Below, piece by piece: positions 25,974-34,547 of a stretch of DNA of 64,000 nucleotides (position 1 is its first letter; each line of letters starts with the position of its first letter). Position numbers and translations under genes: made by a program. The stretch spans positions 2,976,001 to 3,040,000 of the forward strand of contig NZ_CP016286.1 in the NCBI RefSeq assembly GCF_001679785.1, written 5' to 3'. The notes beneath the pieces were generated by a model, which saw only the letters and a list, made by a program, of their open reading frames with translations, was not told where the DNA came from and did not search any database. This stretch comes from Rhizobium leguminosarum. GTDB lineage: Bacteria; Pseudomonadota; Alphaproteobacteria; Rhizobiales; Rhizobiaceae.

Positions 25974-26462
25974 TTATTTCGGGCCGGACGCATCTCCCAT
26001 GAGGGAATGAAGAAGGCCCGAAATCATTGACGAGGCCGCGTAGCACCAGAGGCCGGGCTGCGTGAAGGCATCCGCCAGCCCCGTCGTCTTCGCCGCCGCA
26101 ATGACGATCGCGACGAGCAGCACATCCATCATCGACCACTTGGACAGATGCGGTACGACGCGACGATAGAACAGGCTGCCGGCCCCACCCCCGGCGGCCG
26201 TCGCTTCTGCGGTGATCCCCATCGCCTCCACGGTGATGCCGATCATCTTCAGAAACGGGAGCAGGATCGAAACCAGGGCGACGATTGCCGCCAGCAGCCC
26301 GTCCCCGCCTTGCCAAAGCGAGACGATGATTTCGATGAGCGACGGCGTGTCGTCGAAGAAATACAGCGTCTCGAAACGGACCAGCGGCAAGACGAGGCCG
26401 AGCGCCAGGAAGAACGGCGCAGCCACGAGAAGCACGGGGCGAGCCATCGAAAGCGCACTCAT
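25974..26462 (-). CDS. paraquat-inducible protein A (PqiA)-like membrane protein
   Basis: A 162-residue inner-membrane protein with four predicted helices and the PqiA features LALGLVLPLVRFETLYFFDD, LVSILLPFLKMIGI and LSKWSMMDVLLVAIVIAA. PqiA proteins belong to an envelope lipid-trafficking system with MCE-domain partners in E. coli; no PqiB-like gene is adjacent here, so it is a single-domain orphan. The ATG at 26462 has GGTTCAGGG upstream. Convergent with sciP, 23 bp apart. Confidence 0.8.
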   Translation of the reverse strand: MSALSMARPVLLVAAPFFLALGLVLPLVRFETLYFFDDTPSLIEIIVSLWQGGDGLLAAIVALVSILLPFLKMIGITVEAMGITAEATAAGGGAGSLFYRRVVPHLSKWSMMDVLLVAIVIAAAKTTGLADAFTQPGLWCYAASSMISGLLHSLMGDASGPK

Positions 26463-26593
26463 TGCCCTGAACCTCTCATCGATCCGACATTTTGCATCAA
26501 CACTCTGTCCTGCCCGTATTGCCTCCACGGCTTGGCACGACCGCGCCGCCATGTCACGGTCCGCTACGACAATATCGGTTATGAGGAAAGACA

Positions 26594-26872
26594 ATGGACA
26601 TTCGAAGTGAGGAAGGCGTCTCCGGCGGCCGCTATGCGGCCGAGGTCGAAGGGCACGAGGCGGAGATGACCTATTCACGCACATCGCCTAAGCTGGTCAT
26701 CATCGATCACACGGCCGTTCCCGATTCGCTGCGCGGTAAAGGTGTCGGCCAGGCGCTGGCGCTCCACGCCGTGGAGGCAGCCCGGACCGGCGGCTGGAAG
26801 ATCATCCCGCTCTGCCCATTCTTCAAGGCGCAGGCACAACGCCATCCGGAATGGAAGGATGTCGTGAATTAA
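26594..26872 (+). CDS. small GNAT-family (YjdJ-like) N-acetyltransferase
   Basis: A 92-residue minimal GNAT domain with the acetyl-CoA loop in VPDSLRGKGVGQALALHAVE (RGKGVG) and C-terminal CPFFKAQAQRHPEWKDVV, the signature of the YjdJ/Gcn5-related short family. The substrate is unknown. It is transcribed alone, divergently from the PqiA-like gene with a 131-bp gap. Confidence 0.88.
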   Translation: MDIRSEEGVSGGRYAAEVEGHEAEMTYSRTSPKLVIIDHTAVPDSLRGKGVGQALALHAVEAARTGGWKIIPLCPFFKAQAQRHPEWKDVVN

Positions 26873-26989
26873 TGCATGTCGCCGAAAAGCGCACAGCGGG
26901 CTTGGGACAAGGACACGCATAAAATAAATCGTCCCTGCGGGGGACGAATCTCGTTTCCGGTGGGAGCGACGCCGTAAGGCAAACACCAA

Positions 26990-27030
26990 AAGCCATGTAT
27001 AACGGACAGCGCGCCCATCATACATGGCTT
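26990..27030 (-). terminator. inverted repeat, probable terminator of fliJ
   Basis: AAGCCATGTAT (26990-27000) pairs perfectly with ATACATGGCTT (27020-27030) over 11 bp around a 19-base loop. On the minus strand the stem is followed by TTGGTGTTTG, a modest T-rich tail, 48 bp after fliJ. Confidence 0.5.
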
Positions 27031-27077
27031 CTCAGTGGCGATCCCAGGGCGCCGAAGCCGGCACCCAGCCGTTTCTG

Positions 27078-27428
27078 TTACGCCCTTGCTCTGGCGCCGC
27101 CGTCACGCTCTTCCAGCGCTGTGGCCCTTGCATATTCCGCTTGCATCTCCTCGAGCGCCATTTCCAGCGTCTCTTCCTGCATCTTCAGTTCCTTGATCGA
27201 AACCTGCAGGTTGTCGGCCCGCTGACGCGCGGCCTTGGCGAAGGTCGGATAAGCAAAGTGATTCGGATCGGAAATACCGGACTTCTTTTCCTCGACGACG
27301 ATCTGGCTCTCCAGATCCTTCGTCATCCGTTCGAATTCGGACATCATCATCTGCAACTGCTGCAACTGACGTCGTTTTTCGTTCACCTGAAATTCCTTCA
27401 GGCGAACGAGACTTTCTCGCGACTTCAT
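27078..27428 (-). CDS. fliJ: flagellar export protein FliJ
   Basis: A 116-residue, almost wholly helical coiled-coil protein (MKSRESLVRLKEFQVNEKRR, then LQQLQMMMSEFERMTKDLES), as expected for FliJ. FliJ docks on the FliI ATPase and chaperones in the flagellar type III export apparatus. ATG codons at 27434 and 27428 both follow GGGAG; the second has better spacing. It is divergent from ctrA, with which it shares the 436-bp region containing CtrA boxes, and flagellar genes are classic CtrA targets. No other flagellar gene is in the window. Confidence 0.85.
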   Translation of the reverse strand: MKSRESLVRLKEFQVNEKRRQLQQLQMMMSEFERMTKDLESQIVVEEKKSGISDPNHFAYPTFAKAARQRADNLQVSIKELKMQEETLEMALEEMQAEYARATALEERDGGARARA

Positions 27429-27864
27429 ACGCATTACTCCCGTGATGCGAGACCCCGGCTCAACTTGAAACCGCCCTGCGCGCCGCTTTGACACGGTTTG
27501 CTAAAAAATTTCCCGCGATATTAACAAATACCTACCGCTGGTAACCTTTCGTTTACGGGCATCGTTAATGATAGGCCCGATGATTTAAGGGTCGGTAAAT
27601 GCCGAGGCATGAAGTTCGAACCTTTTCATTGGCGAGTCGGATGAATCACTTAGCGCTGTTTCCTAATGTTAAAGTTGAGGAGCACCTTTTTGAGATTCCT
27701 ATTGGAAAACAGAGAAATGGAAAAATTGTTTAATAAATTCGATACTCCTTGCCAGAGTGAATTAGAATTTGTTAACCATTTCGTGGCAGCTTTCAAATCA
27801 CGTAGCGTGTTCGGTATCGTGTAGGGGGCCAGACCACCTTTCGGCGGCGGTAAAGGGGATAATT
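27429..27864. promoter_or_regulatory. fliJ-ctrA divergent regulatory region
   Basis: AT-rich 436-bp spacer. It holds three GANTC (CcrM methylation) sites at 27634-27638, 27643-27647 and 27694-27698, more clustered than chance. It also has two near-consensus CtrA boxes: TTAA-N7-TAAA (27585-27599) and ATTA-N7-TTAA (27761-27775). The layout mirrors methylation- and autoregulation-controlled ctrA promoters known in Caulobacter and Sinorhizobium. Transcript starts cannot be fixed from sequence. Confidence 0.6.
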
Positions 27865-28566
27865 ATGCGGGTACTTCTAATCGAGGATGACAGCGCGACG
27901 GCGCAGAGCATCGAGTTGATGCTTAAATCAGAGAGTTTTAATGTTTATACCACCGATCTCGGTGAAGAAGGCGTCGATCTGGGCAAGCTGTATGATTATG
28001 ATATCATCCTTCTCGATCTGAACCTGCCCGACATGTCCGGATATGAAGTGCTTCGCACTCTCCGACTGTCCAAGGTCAAGACGCCCATCCTTATTCTGTC
28101 GGGCATGGCCGGCATCGAAGACAAGGTTCGCGGCCTCGGTTTCGGCGCTGACGACTACATGACCAAGCCGTTCCACAAGGACGAGCTCGTCGCCCGCATC
28201 CACGCCATCGTCCGCCGCTCCAAGGGCCACGCCCAGTCGGTCATCATGACCGGCGAGTTGATCGTCAACCTCGATGCCAAGACTGTCGAAGTCGGCGGCC
28301 AGCGCGTCCACCTGACGGGCAAGGAATATCAGATGCTGGAGCTGCTTTCGCTCCGCAAGGGCACCACCCTCACCAAGGAAATGTTCCTGAACCACCTCTA
28401 CGGCGGCATGGACGAGCCGGAACTGAAGATCATCGACGTCTTCATCTGCAAGCTCCGCAAGAAGCTCGCCAACGCTGCCGGCGGCGCCAACTACATCGAG
28501 ACCGTCTGGGGCCGTGGTTACGTTCTTCGCGAGCCGGATGGTGCCGAATACGCCGAAACCGCCTGA
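27865..28566 (+). CDS. ctrA: cell-cycle response regulator CtrA
   Basis: A 233-residue OmpR-type regulator with the exact CtrA length. The receiver has [20 protein letters not shown], phospho-acceptor in [20 protein letters not shown] (D51), SGM and the YMTKPF lysine. The winged helix includes [20 protein letters not shown] and [14 protein letters not shown], near identical to alphaproteobacterial CtrA. CtrA is the master regulator that blocks replication initiation and drives motility and division genes. Phosphate arrives via CckA and ChpT; chpT lies 0.7 kb downstream. AAGGGG precedes the ATG. A strong terminator follows. Confidence 0.98.
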   Translation: MRVLLIEDDSATAQSIELMLKSESFNVYTTDLGEEGVDLGKLYDYDIILLDLNLPDMSGYEVLRTLRLSKVKTPILILSGMAGIEDKVRGLGFGADDYMTKPFHKDELVARIHAIVRRSKGHAQSVIMTGELIVNLDAKTVEVGGQRVHLTGKEYQMLELLSLRKGTTLTKEMFLNHLYGGMDEPELKIIDVFICKLRKKLANAAGGANYIETVWGRGYVLREPDGAEYAETA

Positions 28567-28600
28567 TATTTTTTCCGATCCCCCTTATCGGATAAACGAA

Positions 28601-28630
28601 GATCCCGCCTTTTCGGCGGGATTTTTCGTT
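28601..28630 (+). terminator. Rho-independent terminator of ctrA
   Basis: ATCCCGCC (28602-28609) pairs with GGCGGGAT (28615-28622) around a 5-base loop, followed by TTTTCGTTT. Confidence 0.88.
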
Positions 28631-28786
28631 TCTGCCTGCGCAATAAGAATCCGCCCTCACCTCAGGCCGGATCGGCCCGAAATCCCCTGTTCTTTCGATC
28701 TAGGAAATAGCGTGGGGCGGCCGAAACCGCTTGCACGCGGCATCATGCTCCGGTGGTGCCGATATCGGCGGAAAGAGATCTGCCCG

Positions 28787-29149
28787 TCAGGCGGCGATCG
28801 CGCGGTTTCCGAAAACGGCAGTCAGGATCTTGCGATCGAACGGCTTCAGCAGGAAGTCGGTGGCACCGGCCCGTTTGCCCGCCATCAGTTTCTTCAGATC
28901 CGCCTCGACGACGCAGTAATAGATCTTGACCTCTTTGCCGCCCTCCATGGCACGGATGGCAGCGATGAGGTCGAGGGCGCCTTCCATGCCGGAATCGACG
29001 ATCAGATATTCCGGCAGCTCCGCCTGGCAGCGCTGCAGCGCCTCGCCGGCGTTGGAGGCCTCGCTGACGAGAAAGTCGAGTTCGGAGAGAATGCGCTTGC
29101 CGACCTTGCGGACGATGTCCGAATTATCGGTGATCATGAACCTTTGCAT
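28787..29149 (-). CDS. atypical single-domain response regulator between ctrA and chpT
   Basis: A 120-residue stand-alone receiver. Phospho-acceptor D52 (LIVDSGM) and K102 (FLLKPF) are present. The usual N-terminal acidic pair is D8-N9, and the conserved Thr/Ser of strand 4 is replaced by Cys79 (KIYYCVV). It is not CpdR or DivK by motif. It precedes a 121-bp gap from the chpT stop on the same strand, so it may be co-transcribed with chpT. The position suggests a part in CtrA-pathway phospho-relay, but function is unknown. Confidence 0.85.
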   Translation of the reverse strand: MQRFMITDNSDIVRKVGKRILSELDFLVSEASNAGEALQRCQAELPEYLIVDSGMEGALDLIAAIRAMEGGKEVKIYYCVVEADLKKLMAGKRAGATDFLLKPFDRKILTAVFGNRAIAA

Positions 29150-29270
29150 GGCCGCTCCTTTGCCCCCGCATTCGTCGCAGCAAGAGGCCTCTTACAACCC
29201 TGGAGAATAGGTCCATCAGGCTAACGAATCGTTACCGGACGGGACGCAGACACACGTCCGCGCTCCGAAA

Positions 29271-29918
29271 TCAGGCGGCCGCAGCCACTGCCGTGAACAC
29301 CAGTTCGTCGGCGCTGGCGCTGTGATCAAGCGTCATTCCGCACTCCTGCGCCAGAAGCACGGTGTAATAGGGCTGGATCGAATGGGCATCGATCGCTTCC
29401 TCGATAGTGCCGGTCGATATCTCGACGAACTTCGGCGGCAGGCGCATCAGTTTGCCTTTGGACGTGAGCTTGAACTTCGCATCGAACTCGGGATTTTCGA
29501 GCGTTACCTCGAGCACGCCGCCGCGCGGAATGGCGGAATAGGCAACGAGGAAGAGGTTGAGCAGCAGCTTGACACGGTTCTTGGCGACGATGGCGCGCGG
29601 TCCGTTCCAGATCACCTCGGTCTTCTTCTCGGCGACGGCGAAATCCTTGGCTGCACGCTCGGCCTCGCCGGTGTCGATCGAGGCGCCGACGGAACCCGAC
29701 GCGCCGAAGGCGAGACGTGCGAATTTCAGGCGGACGGAAGCGTTGAGCGCGCTGGTGCGGATCAGGTCCATCGCATCGGCATCGGCGCCGCCTTCATCTA
29801 GGAGCTCCAGCCCGTTATTGATCGCGCCGACCGGCGAGATGACATCGTGGCAAACGCGGCTGCAAAGAAGCGCGGCCAGATCCGGGCCGGACAGGGTGAG
29901 ATTGGGGTTCTTGGACAT
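29271..29918 (-). CDS. chpT: histidine phosphotransferase ChpT
   Basis: A 215-residue protein with the phospho-accepting helix LAALLCSRVCHDVISPVGAI, where the His of CHDVISP is the relay site, followed by NNGLELLDEGG and a degenerate ATPase-like domain. ChpT passes phosphate from the CckA hybrid kinase to CtrA and CpdR. An ATG-ATG pair at 29921/29918 follows AGGAG; the second has better spacing. The gene is divergent from eipA. Confidence 0.93.
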   Translation of the reverse strand: MSKNPNLTLSGPDLAALLCSRVCHDVISPVGAINNGLELLDEGGADADAMDLIRTSALNASVRLKFARLAFGASGSVGASIDTGEAERAAKDFAVAEKKTEVIWNGPRAIVAKNRVKLLLNLFLVAYSAIPRGGVLEVTLENPEFDAKFKLTSKGKLMRLPPKFVEISTGTIEEAIDAHSIQPYYTVLLAQECGMTLDHSASADELVFTAVAAAA

Positions 29919-30023
29919 CATTGTCTCCTGATGGGCGGCAATTTCATTGCGCCCGGAATATGCTTCATCAAAATTGCGCGAAGTTTGCGATCGTACTCGG
30001 TGCCATAATGACACCATATTTGG

Positions 30024-30038
30024 TAAACCGATTGTTAA
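30024..30038. promoter_or_regulatory. candidate CtrA box between chpT and eipA
   Basis: TAAA-CCGATTG-TTAA matches TTAA-N7-TTAA with one mismatch, 75 bp before the eipA start and about 105 bp from chpT. CtrA control of eipA is known in Brucella, which supports this reading. Confidence 0.5.
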
Positions 30039-30112
30039 GATCATCGGCGCAAAATGCACCAATCGCCGCGAGCGGTTGCCCGCTCTTAGCCAAACGACGA
30101 ACGGATGACACC

Positions 30113-30700
30113 ATGCGCCCTCAATTTCCGCACCGATTCATCGGCTTCTGCAGGTTACTTTCGGCCCTCATCTTCTCCTCGCTGATGGTTGCCGGGCCGG
30201 CTGCCGCCCAGGACAACGGCCAGTACACGATGCAGGAAATCGTCGACGCCGGCCACTCCTTCTTCGGCTCCGCCAGCGGCGGACTTGCCAAAGTGGTCGA
30301 GAGTGCCTTCCAGAAATACGGCCTGCCGAACGGCTATATCCTCGGACAGGAAGGCGGCGGCGCCTTCATCGCCGGCCTTACCTATGGCGAAGGCCAGCTG
30401 AACACCAAGAACGCCGGCGAACATAATCTCTACTGGCAAGGCCCCTCGCTCGGCCTCGATTACGGCGGCCAGGGCTCACGCGTGATGATGCTGGTCTACG
30501 ACCTGCCCTCCGTCAACGGCATCTATGCCCGCTTCGGTGGCGTCAGCGGCTCGGCCTATGTGATCGCCGGCTTCGGTATGACGCTGCTCAAGAACAACGA
30601 CGTGCTGGTCGTGCCGATCCGCACCGGCGTCGGTGCTCGCCTCGGCGTCAATGTCGGCTATCTCAAGATCACCCAGGCGCCGACCTGGAACCCCTTCTGA
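30113..30700 (+). CDS. eipA: envelope integrity protein EipA (DUF1134)
   Basis: A 195-residue exported protein. The signal peptide (RLLSALIFSSLMVAGPAAAQ) is followed by the DUF1134 domain: YTMQEIVDAGHSFFGSASGG, then LDYGGQGSRVMMLVYDLPSV and ITQAPTWNPF. The Brucella EipA of this family is a periplasmic beta-barrel-like protein required for envelope integrity. The ATG at 30113 starts the signal peptide; upstream codons do not improve it. Confidence 0.9.
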   Translation: MRPQFPHRFIGFCRLLSALIFSSLMVAGPAAAQDNGQYTMQEIVDAGHSFFGSASGGLAKVVESAFQKYGLPNGYILGQEGGGAFIAGLTYGEGQLNTKNAGEHNLYWQGPSLGLDYGGQGSRVMMLVYDLPSVNGIYARFGGVSGSAYVIAGFGMTLLKNNDVLVVPIRTGVGARLGVNVGYLKITQAPTWNPF

Positions 30701-30816
30701 GGCCGCAAAGCCGCTGGAATCTGCCGCCGTCCCCACCGGCGGCCTTGCCATGCGCGTCACGCGTGCTTAATCATCGCGGCTGACCTCGTATCAACCTTCT
30801 TACCGATGGCCGCGCC

Positions 30817-31983
30817 GTGATCGAATATGCTCTCTTGTTCGGATTGGGCTTCCTGACCGCGGCCTTCCTCGTCTTTCTGGTCTCGCCCGCCGTTCACCGC
30901 CGCATCGTCTGGTATACCGAGAACCGGCTGAAAGCGACGATGCCGCTGAGCCCGCAGGAGGTTCGCGCCCAGAAAGACATGGTGCGCGCGCTCTATGCCG
31001 CCGAAAACGCCCGCACCACCCAGGACCTTCTGCGTGAGCGCGAGAAATCCCTGTCGTTCCAGCTTCGCCACGACGCCCTCGCCGTCGATGCCGGCAGGCT
31101 TGCCGCCGAGATCGGCGAATTGCAGGCCCAGATCGGCGAGATGCATGTCGAGGCGGCCGACCAGCGCTCGCATCTGCGCAAGGACGAGAACTATATCAGC
31201 CAGTTGAAGACCAATCTGCATATTGCCGAGCAGTCCGCTGCCAACAAGGAGAGCGAACTGGCGACGATGCGGACACGGCTGAGCAAGCTCGGTGAACAGG
31301 CCGATGGGCTGAGAATAGACCTTGCCGCGCGCGAGACCGAGGCGGAGAGCCTGAAATTCCGCGTCAACGCGCTGCGCGACGAACGCGACACGCTGCGCCA
31401 GGACGTCAGCCTGCTGCAGAAGCGCGCCAAGGATGCCGAACAGAAACTGACGCAGCAACAGCATATGGTGATCCGCCTGGAGGACAAGGCCGCGCGCGAG
31501 AGCGCTTCCGCCATCGAAAAGGAAACCCTGGTCGCTCGCCGCCAGCAGGAGATCGCCAGGTTGAAGGAGCAGTTGAAGGCCGCCAACGCCGAGATCCGCA
31601 AGGTCAACCGGGTGCTGCGCGACGCCGGCCTTGCCGGGATGGTCGCGGAGCTGCCGGCGGAAATGACGGCTGAAGACACGACCGCGTCCGCGCTCGACAC
31701 CGCTGTCGTCACGGCTGAGATCGGCGAAGATGTCCGCAAACGCAGCGCCGCCCTGGCCGAGCGCCTGCAAAAGGCAAAGGCCGTAGCCGGACGCGATGGT
31801 GCGATCCGCGAGGAGATCGCCTCGATCGCCGCCAATATGGTGGCGCTGACCGCACTGAACGAGGGTCCCTCCTCACCGATCCGGACGCTGCTCGTCGAAG
31901 CTGCTGAAAAGAAGCAGAACGATCGCGTCAACCTTGCCGACAGGGCAGCCGCGATCCTCGCCGATCCCCCGAGCGTCCTATAG
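30817..31983 (+). CDS. membrane-anchored coiled-coil protein, unknown function
   Basis: A 388-residue protein with one N-terminal membrane helix (IEYALLFGLGFLTAAFLVFL) and then a long, charged coiled coil (about residues 55-280) rich in Leu, Glu, Gln and Arg. A more ordered C-terminal region follows (EIGEDVRKRSAALAERLQKA, then IREEIASIAANMVALTALNE). I recognise no enzyme motif. It is probably an inner-membrane protein with a cytoplasmic rod. The start is a GTG with a weak ribosome site. It follows eipA by 116 bp in the same direction, so co-transcription is possible. Confidence 0.8.
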   Translation: MIEYALLFGLGFLTAAFLVFLVSPAVHRRIVWYTENRLKATMPLSPQEVRAQKDMVRALYAAENARTTQDLLREREKSLSFQLRHDALAVDAGRLAAEIGELQAQIGEMHVEAADQRSHLRKDENYISQLKTNLHIAEQSAANKESELATMRTRLSKLGEQADGLRIDLAARETEAESLKFRVNALRDERDTLRQDVSLLQKRAKDAEQKLTQQQHMVIRLEDKAARESASAIEKETLVARRQQEIARLKEQLKAANAEIRKVNRVLRDAGLAGMVAELPAEMTAEDTTASALDTAVVTAEIGEDVRKRSAALAERLQKAKAVAGRDGAIREEIASIAANMVALTALNEGPSSPIRTLLVEAAEKKQNDRVNLADRAAAILADPPSVL

Positions 31984-32069
31984 GACGCGCGGCGCGCCAT
32001 CATGTTTGACCATCATGTTTGAATTGACGCAGAACCCTGAAAGTCAATCCGATTTGAGAGGGATCTGCG

Positions 32070-32894
32070 TTAGACCCGGCCCATCGCCGAGGCCATGGAA
32101 AACAGCGCGATCCCCGTCGCCGTCGCGGCATTGAGACTGTCGAGTTCCTCCGACTGTGGAATGCGCGCGCTCCGGAACCGCGCAAGCAGCGCCTCCGGCA
32201 ACCCCTCGCCCTCGGTGCCGACGACGAGCGCCATGCGCGTCGAGGCCGGAATGGCGCGGATATCGGTCTTGCCGTGCGGTGAAAGCGTCCAGATGGCAAA
32301 GCCCCGTTCGGCAAGCGCCACGAGCACATCGAGTGCCTTGCCGCCGCGGCGGTGTGGAACGCTCAACACCGAACCAACCGAGACACGCAACGCCTTGCGG
32401 TAGAGTGGATCACAGGAGGTTTCGTCGAGCAGCACCGCATCCGCTCGGAAGGCGGTCGCATTGCGGAACATCGAGCCGGCATTGTCGTGATTGGAAATAC
32501 CGCAGCCGACGAGCACCAGCGCCCGTTCCGGCAGCGCGTCGAGAAGTGCCGCCTCCCCGCGGTCCTGTCGCCGGCCGAGCGCGAGAACGCCGCGATGCAG
32601 ATGGAAACCGACGACGCCATCGAGCACGTCCGCCCCGGCGACATAGACCGGCACATCGGCCGGAAACCGCTCCAGGATGGGCAGCACGCCCTCGACGCGG
32701 TTGCGCAGCAACAGGATCTTCTCGGCGAAAAATCCGCGGCCCGCCGCATGCGCCTCGGCGAGCATGCGCAGCACGACGGTACCTTCGGCGATGAAGCGGT
32801 TCTCTCGACCTGTCAGGTCGCGCTCGCGGATCTCGCGGAATTCAGCGACGCGCGGATCGTCGGCGTTGTCGATGTCGATCGGGACGGCGGCCAT
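32070..32894 (-). CDS. TrmH/SpoU-family RNA 2'-O-methyltransferase
   Basis: A 274-residue SPOUT-class enzyme. The N-terminal substrate-binding part contains ENRFIAEGTVVLRMLAEAHA. The catalytic domain has motif 1 in NHDNAGSMFRNATAF, motif 2 in LVVGTEGEGLP and motif 3 in IPQSEELDSLNAATATGIAL, which form the SAM-binding knot. It probably methylates a ribose in tRNA or rRNA; the exact nucleotide is unclear. The ATG at 32894 is chosen because homology begins there. It is 7 bp after the preceding small membrane protein gene, so the two are likely co-transcribed. Confidence 0.9.
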   Translation of the reverse strand: MAAVPIDIDNADDPRVAEFREIRERDLTGRENRFIAEGTVVLRMLAEAHAAGRGFFAEKILLLRNRVEGVLPILERFPADVPVYVAGADVLDGVVGFHLHRGVLALGRRQDRGEAALLDALPERALVLVGCGISNHDNAGSMFRNATAFRADAVLLDETSCDPLYRKALRVSVGSVLSVPHRRGGKALDVLVALAERGFAIWTLSPHGKTDIRAIPASTRMALVVGTEGEGLPEALLARFRSARIPQSEELDSLNAATATGIALFSMASAMGRV

Positions 32895-32901
32895 GCCGGC
32901 C

Positions 32902-33288
32902 TCAATTGCCCGTAACAGTGACGTCGGCGACGGTGCGGCCGGTCCTGAGGTCGTAGACCAGCGCCTTGTTCCTGCCCTCGACCGTTTCGCCGTAGAACAG
33001 AAGCTGCCCTGCCGAAAACGAAGTGGACTGCACCTTGAAGCCGAGCGGCAGGGAAACGGTTGCCGCAAGCGGCGCATCCGAGGGCACGCCGGAGGCGGGA
33101 ACAGCGGACGCCGTCTCCTTCGGCTCGCTGTGCATCACCTTGTAGACAACCGCGCCGAAGACCGCCATAAGGCTCACGAACATGATGGCGCCGGAAACGA
33201 TCTGCAGGCGGACCATCTTGCGCCGGACACTTTCCATCGCCGGATCAAGGGGCTTCTCTTCCTGGTCGTCTGGCTCGATTGCTGTCAT
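32902..33288 (-). CDS. small single-pass membrane protein (DUF6476-like)
   Basis: A 128-residue protein with an acidic N-terminus, one membrane helix (VRLQIVSGAIMFVSLMAVFG, about residues 27-50) and a short beta-rich C-terminal domain with LPLGFKVQSTSFSAGQLLFY. It matches my recollection of rhizobial DUF6476 proteins. Function unknown. It is divergent from the RluD-type gene (42-bp gap) and directly precedes the methyltransferase. Confidence 0.75.
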   Translation of the reverse strand: MTAIEPDDQEEKPLDPAMESVRRKMVRLQIVSGAIMFVSLMAVFGAVVYKVMHSEPKETASAVPASGVPSDAPLAATVSLPLGFKVQSTSFSAGQLLFYGETVEGRNKALVYDLRTGRTVADVTVTGN

Positions 33289-33330
33289 CTGTGCGTCCCG
33301 TTCTAAAAAATACGTCGGAGAAGAAGCGTC

Positions 33331-34356
33331 TTGAGCGACCCCTTTAAACAAGCAGCCGGCAATAGAAAAGTCCTGACCGCCGATGAAACTGCCGAAGGCC
33401 GGTTGGACGCCTGGCTGACGGCGCAGGTCGGCGAGGAATTTTCGCGCAGCCGCATCAAGGCGCTGATCAAGGACGGTCAGGTTTTTCTGCGCGGCGAACC
33501 CGTCACCGACCCGCAGCGCAAGGTGCGCACCGGCGACAGTTTCGAACTCACGCTGCCCGAGCCGGAAGACCCGACGCCGCAGGGCGAGGACATCCCACTC
33601 GATATCCTCCATGAGGACGACGACGTCATCGTCATCTCCAAGCCTTCCGGTCTCGTCGTCCATCCCGGCGCCGGCAACTGGACCGGGACGCTGGTCAACG
33701 CGCTGATCCACCATTGCAGCGATACGCTCTCCGGCATCGGCGGCGTCCGCCGCCCCGGCATCGTCCATCGTCTCGACAAGGATACGACAGGCGTCATGGT
33801 CGTCGCTAAGAACGACATTGCCCATCGCCACCTGTCGCTGCAATTTGCCGACCATGGCCGCACCATGCCGCTGGAGCGGGCCTATCAGGCAGTCGTCTGG
33901 GGCCGGCCCCGCTCACTGTCGGGCATGGTCGACGCCCCGCTTGGCCGCGCCACCGGCGACCGCACGCGCCGCGCCGTCAAGCGCCCCGACAGTCAGGACG
34001 CCGACGAGGCGATCACGCATTACCAGGTGATCGAGCGTTTCCATGAGAAGCCGGACGCAACCGCGTTCGCCTCGCTGGTCGAGTGCCGCCTCGAAACTGG
34101 CCGCACCCACCAGATCCGCGTCCACATGGCCCATATCGGCCATCCGCTGCTCGGTGACACGGTTTACGGCGCCGGCTTCAAGACCAAGGCCAATCTCCTG
34201 CCCGAAGAGATCCGCAAGATCGTCAATGGTTTCGGCCGCCAGGCGCTGCATGCCTTCATGCTGCAGTTCGAGCATCCCCGCACCGGCGAAATCATGCATT
34301 TCGAGGTGCCGCTACCGGATGATATGGTCGAACTCGTCGAAGCGCTGCGGCGATAA
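33331..34356 (+). CDS. RluA/RluD-family 23S rRNA pseudouridine synthase
   Basis: A 341-residue enzyme. It has an N-terminal S4 RNA-binding domain (FSRSRIKALIKDGQVFLRGE), then the catalytic domain with GIVHRLDKDTTGVMVVAK, whose Asp in HRLD is the nucleophile, and LETGRTHQIRVHMAHIGHPL. It converts uridines to pseudouridine, probably in 23S rRNA as RluD. The start codon is a TTG at 33331, preceded by GGAGAAG. It is upstream of rpoH, as often in rhizobia. Confidence 0.92.
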   Translation: MSDPFKQAAGNRKVLTADETAEGRLDAWLTAQVGEEFSRSRIKALIKDGQVFLRGEPVTDPQRKVRTGDSFELTLPEPEDPTPQGEDIPLDILHEDDDVIVISKPSGLVVHPGAGNWTGTLVNALIHHCSDTLSGIGGVRRPGIVHRLDKDTTGVMVVAKNDIAHRHLSLQFADHGRTMPLERAYQAVVWGRPRSLSGMVDAPLGRATGDRTRRAVKRPDSQDADEAITHYQVIERFHEKPDATAFASLVECRLETGRTHQIRVHMAHIGHPLLGDTVYGAGFKTKANLLPEEIRKIVNGFGRQALHAFMLQFEHPRTGEIMHFEVPLPDDMVELVEALRR

Positions 34357-34409
34357 AGCGGGCTCCCGAATGCGCCTGCCCCAACTCACACCTGCGTGAG
34401 CGGCACACC

Positions 34410-34437
34410 TTGAACCGCCGTTTCGCCACACTTATCT
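34410..34437 (+). promoter_or_regulatory. candidate rpoH promoter
   Basis: TTGAAC (34410-34415), a 16-base spacer and TTATCT (34432-34437) resemble an alphaproteobacterial housekeeping promoter 111 bp before rpoH. The CTTGAA element also fits a heat-shock -35, so autoregulation is possible. Confidence 0.35.
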
Positions 34438-34547
34438 GTATATTGACTTAGTGCGGGCTCGCAGTAGAGCCGCACGTCCCGGTTTGCCTTTTTAACGCGA
34501 GGATGCGTTTCCAACGGGAACCGGAATTCACTTTAGGAGGGTGCACT

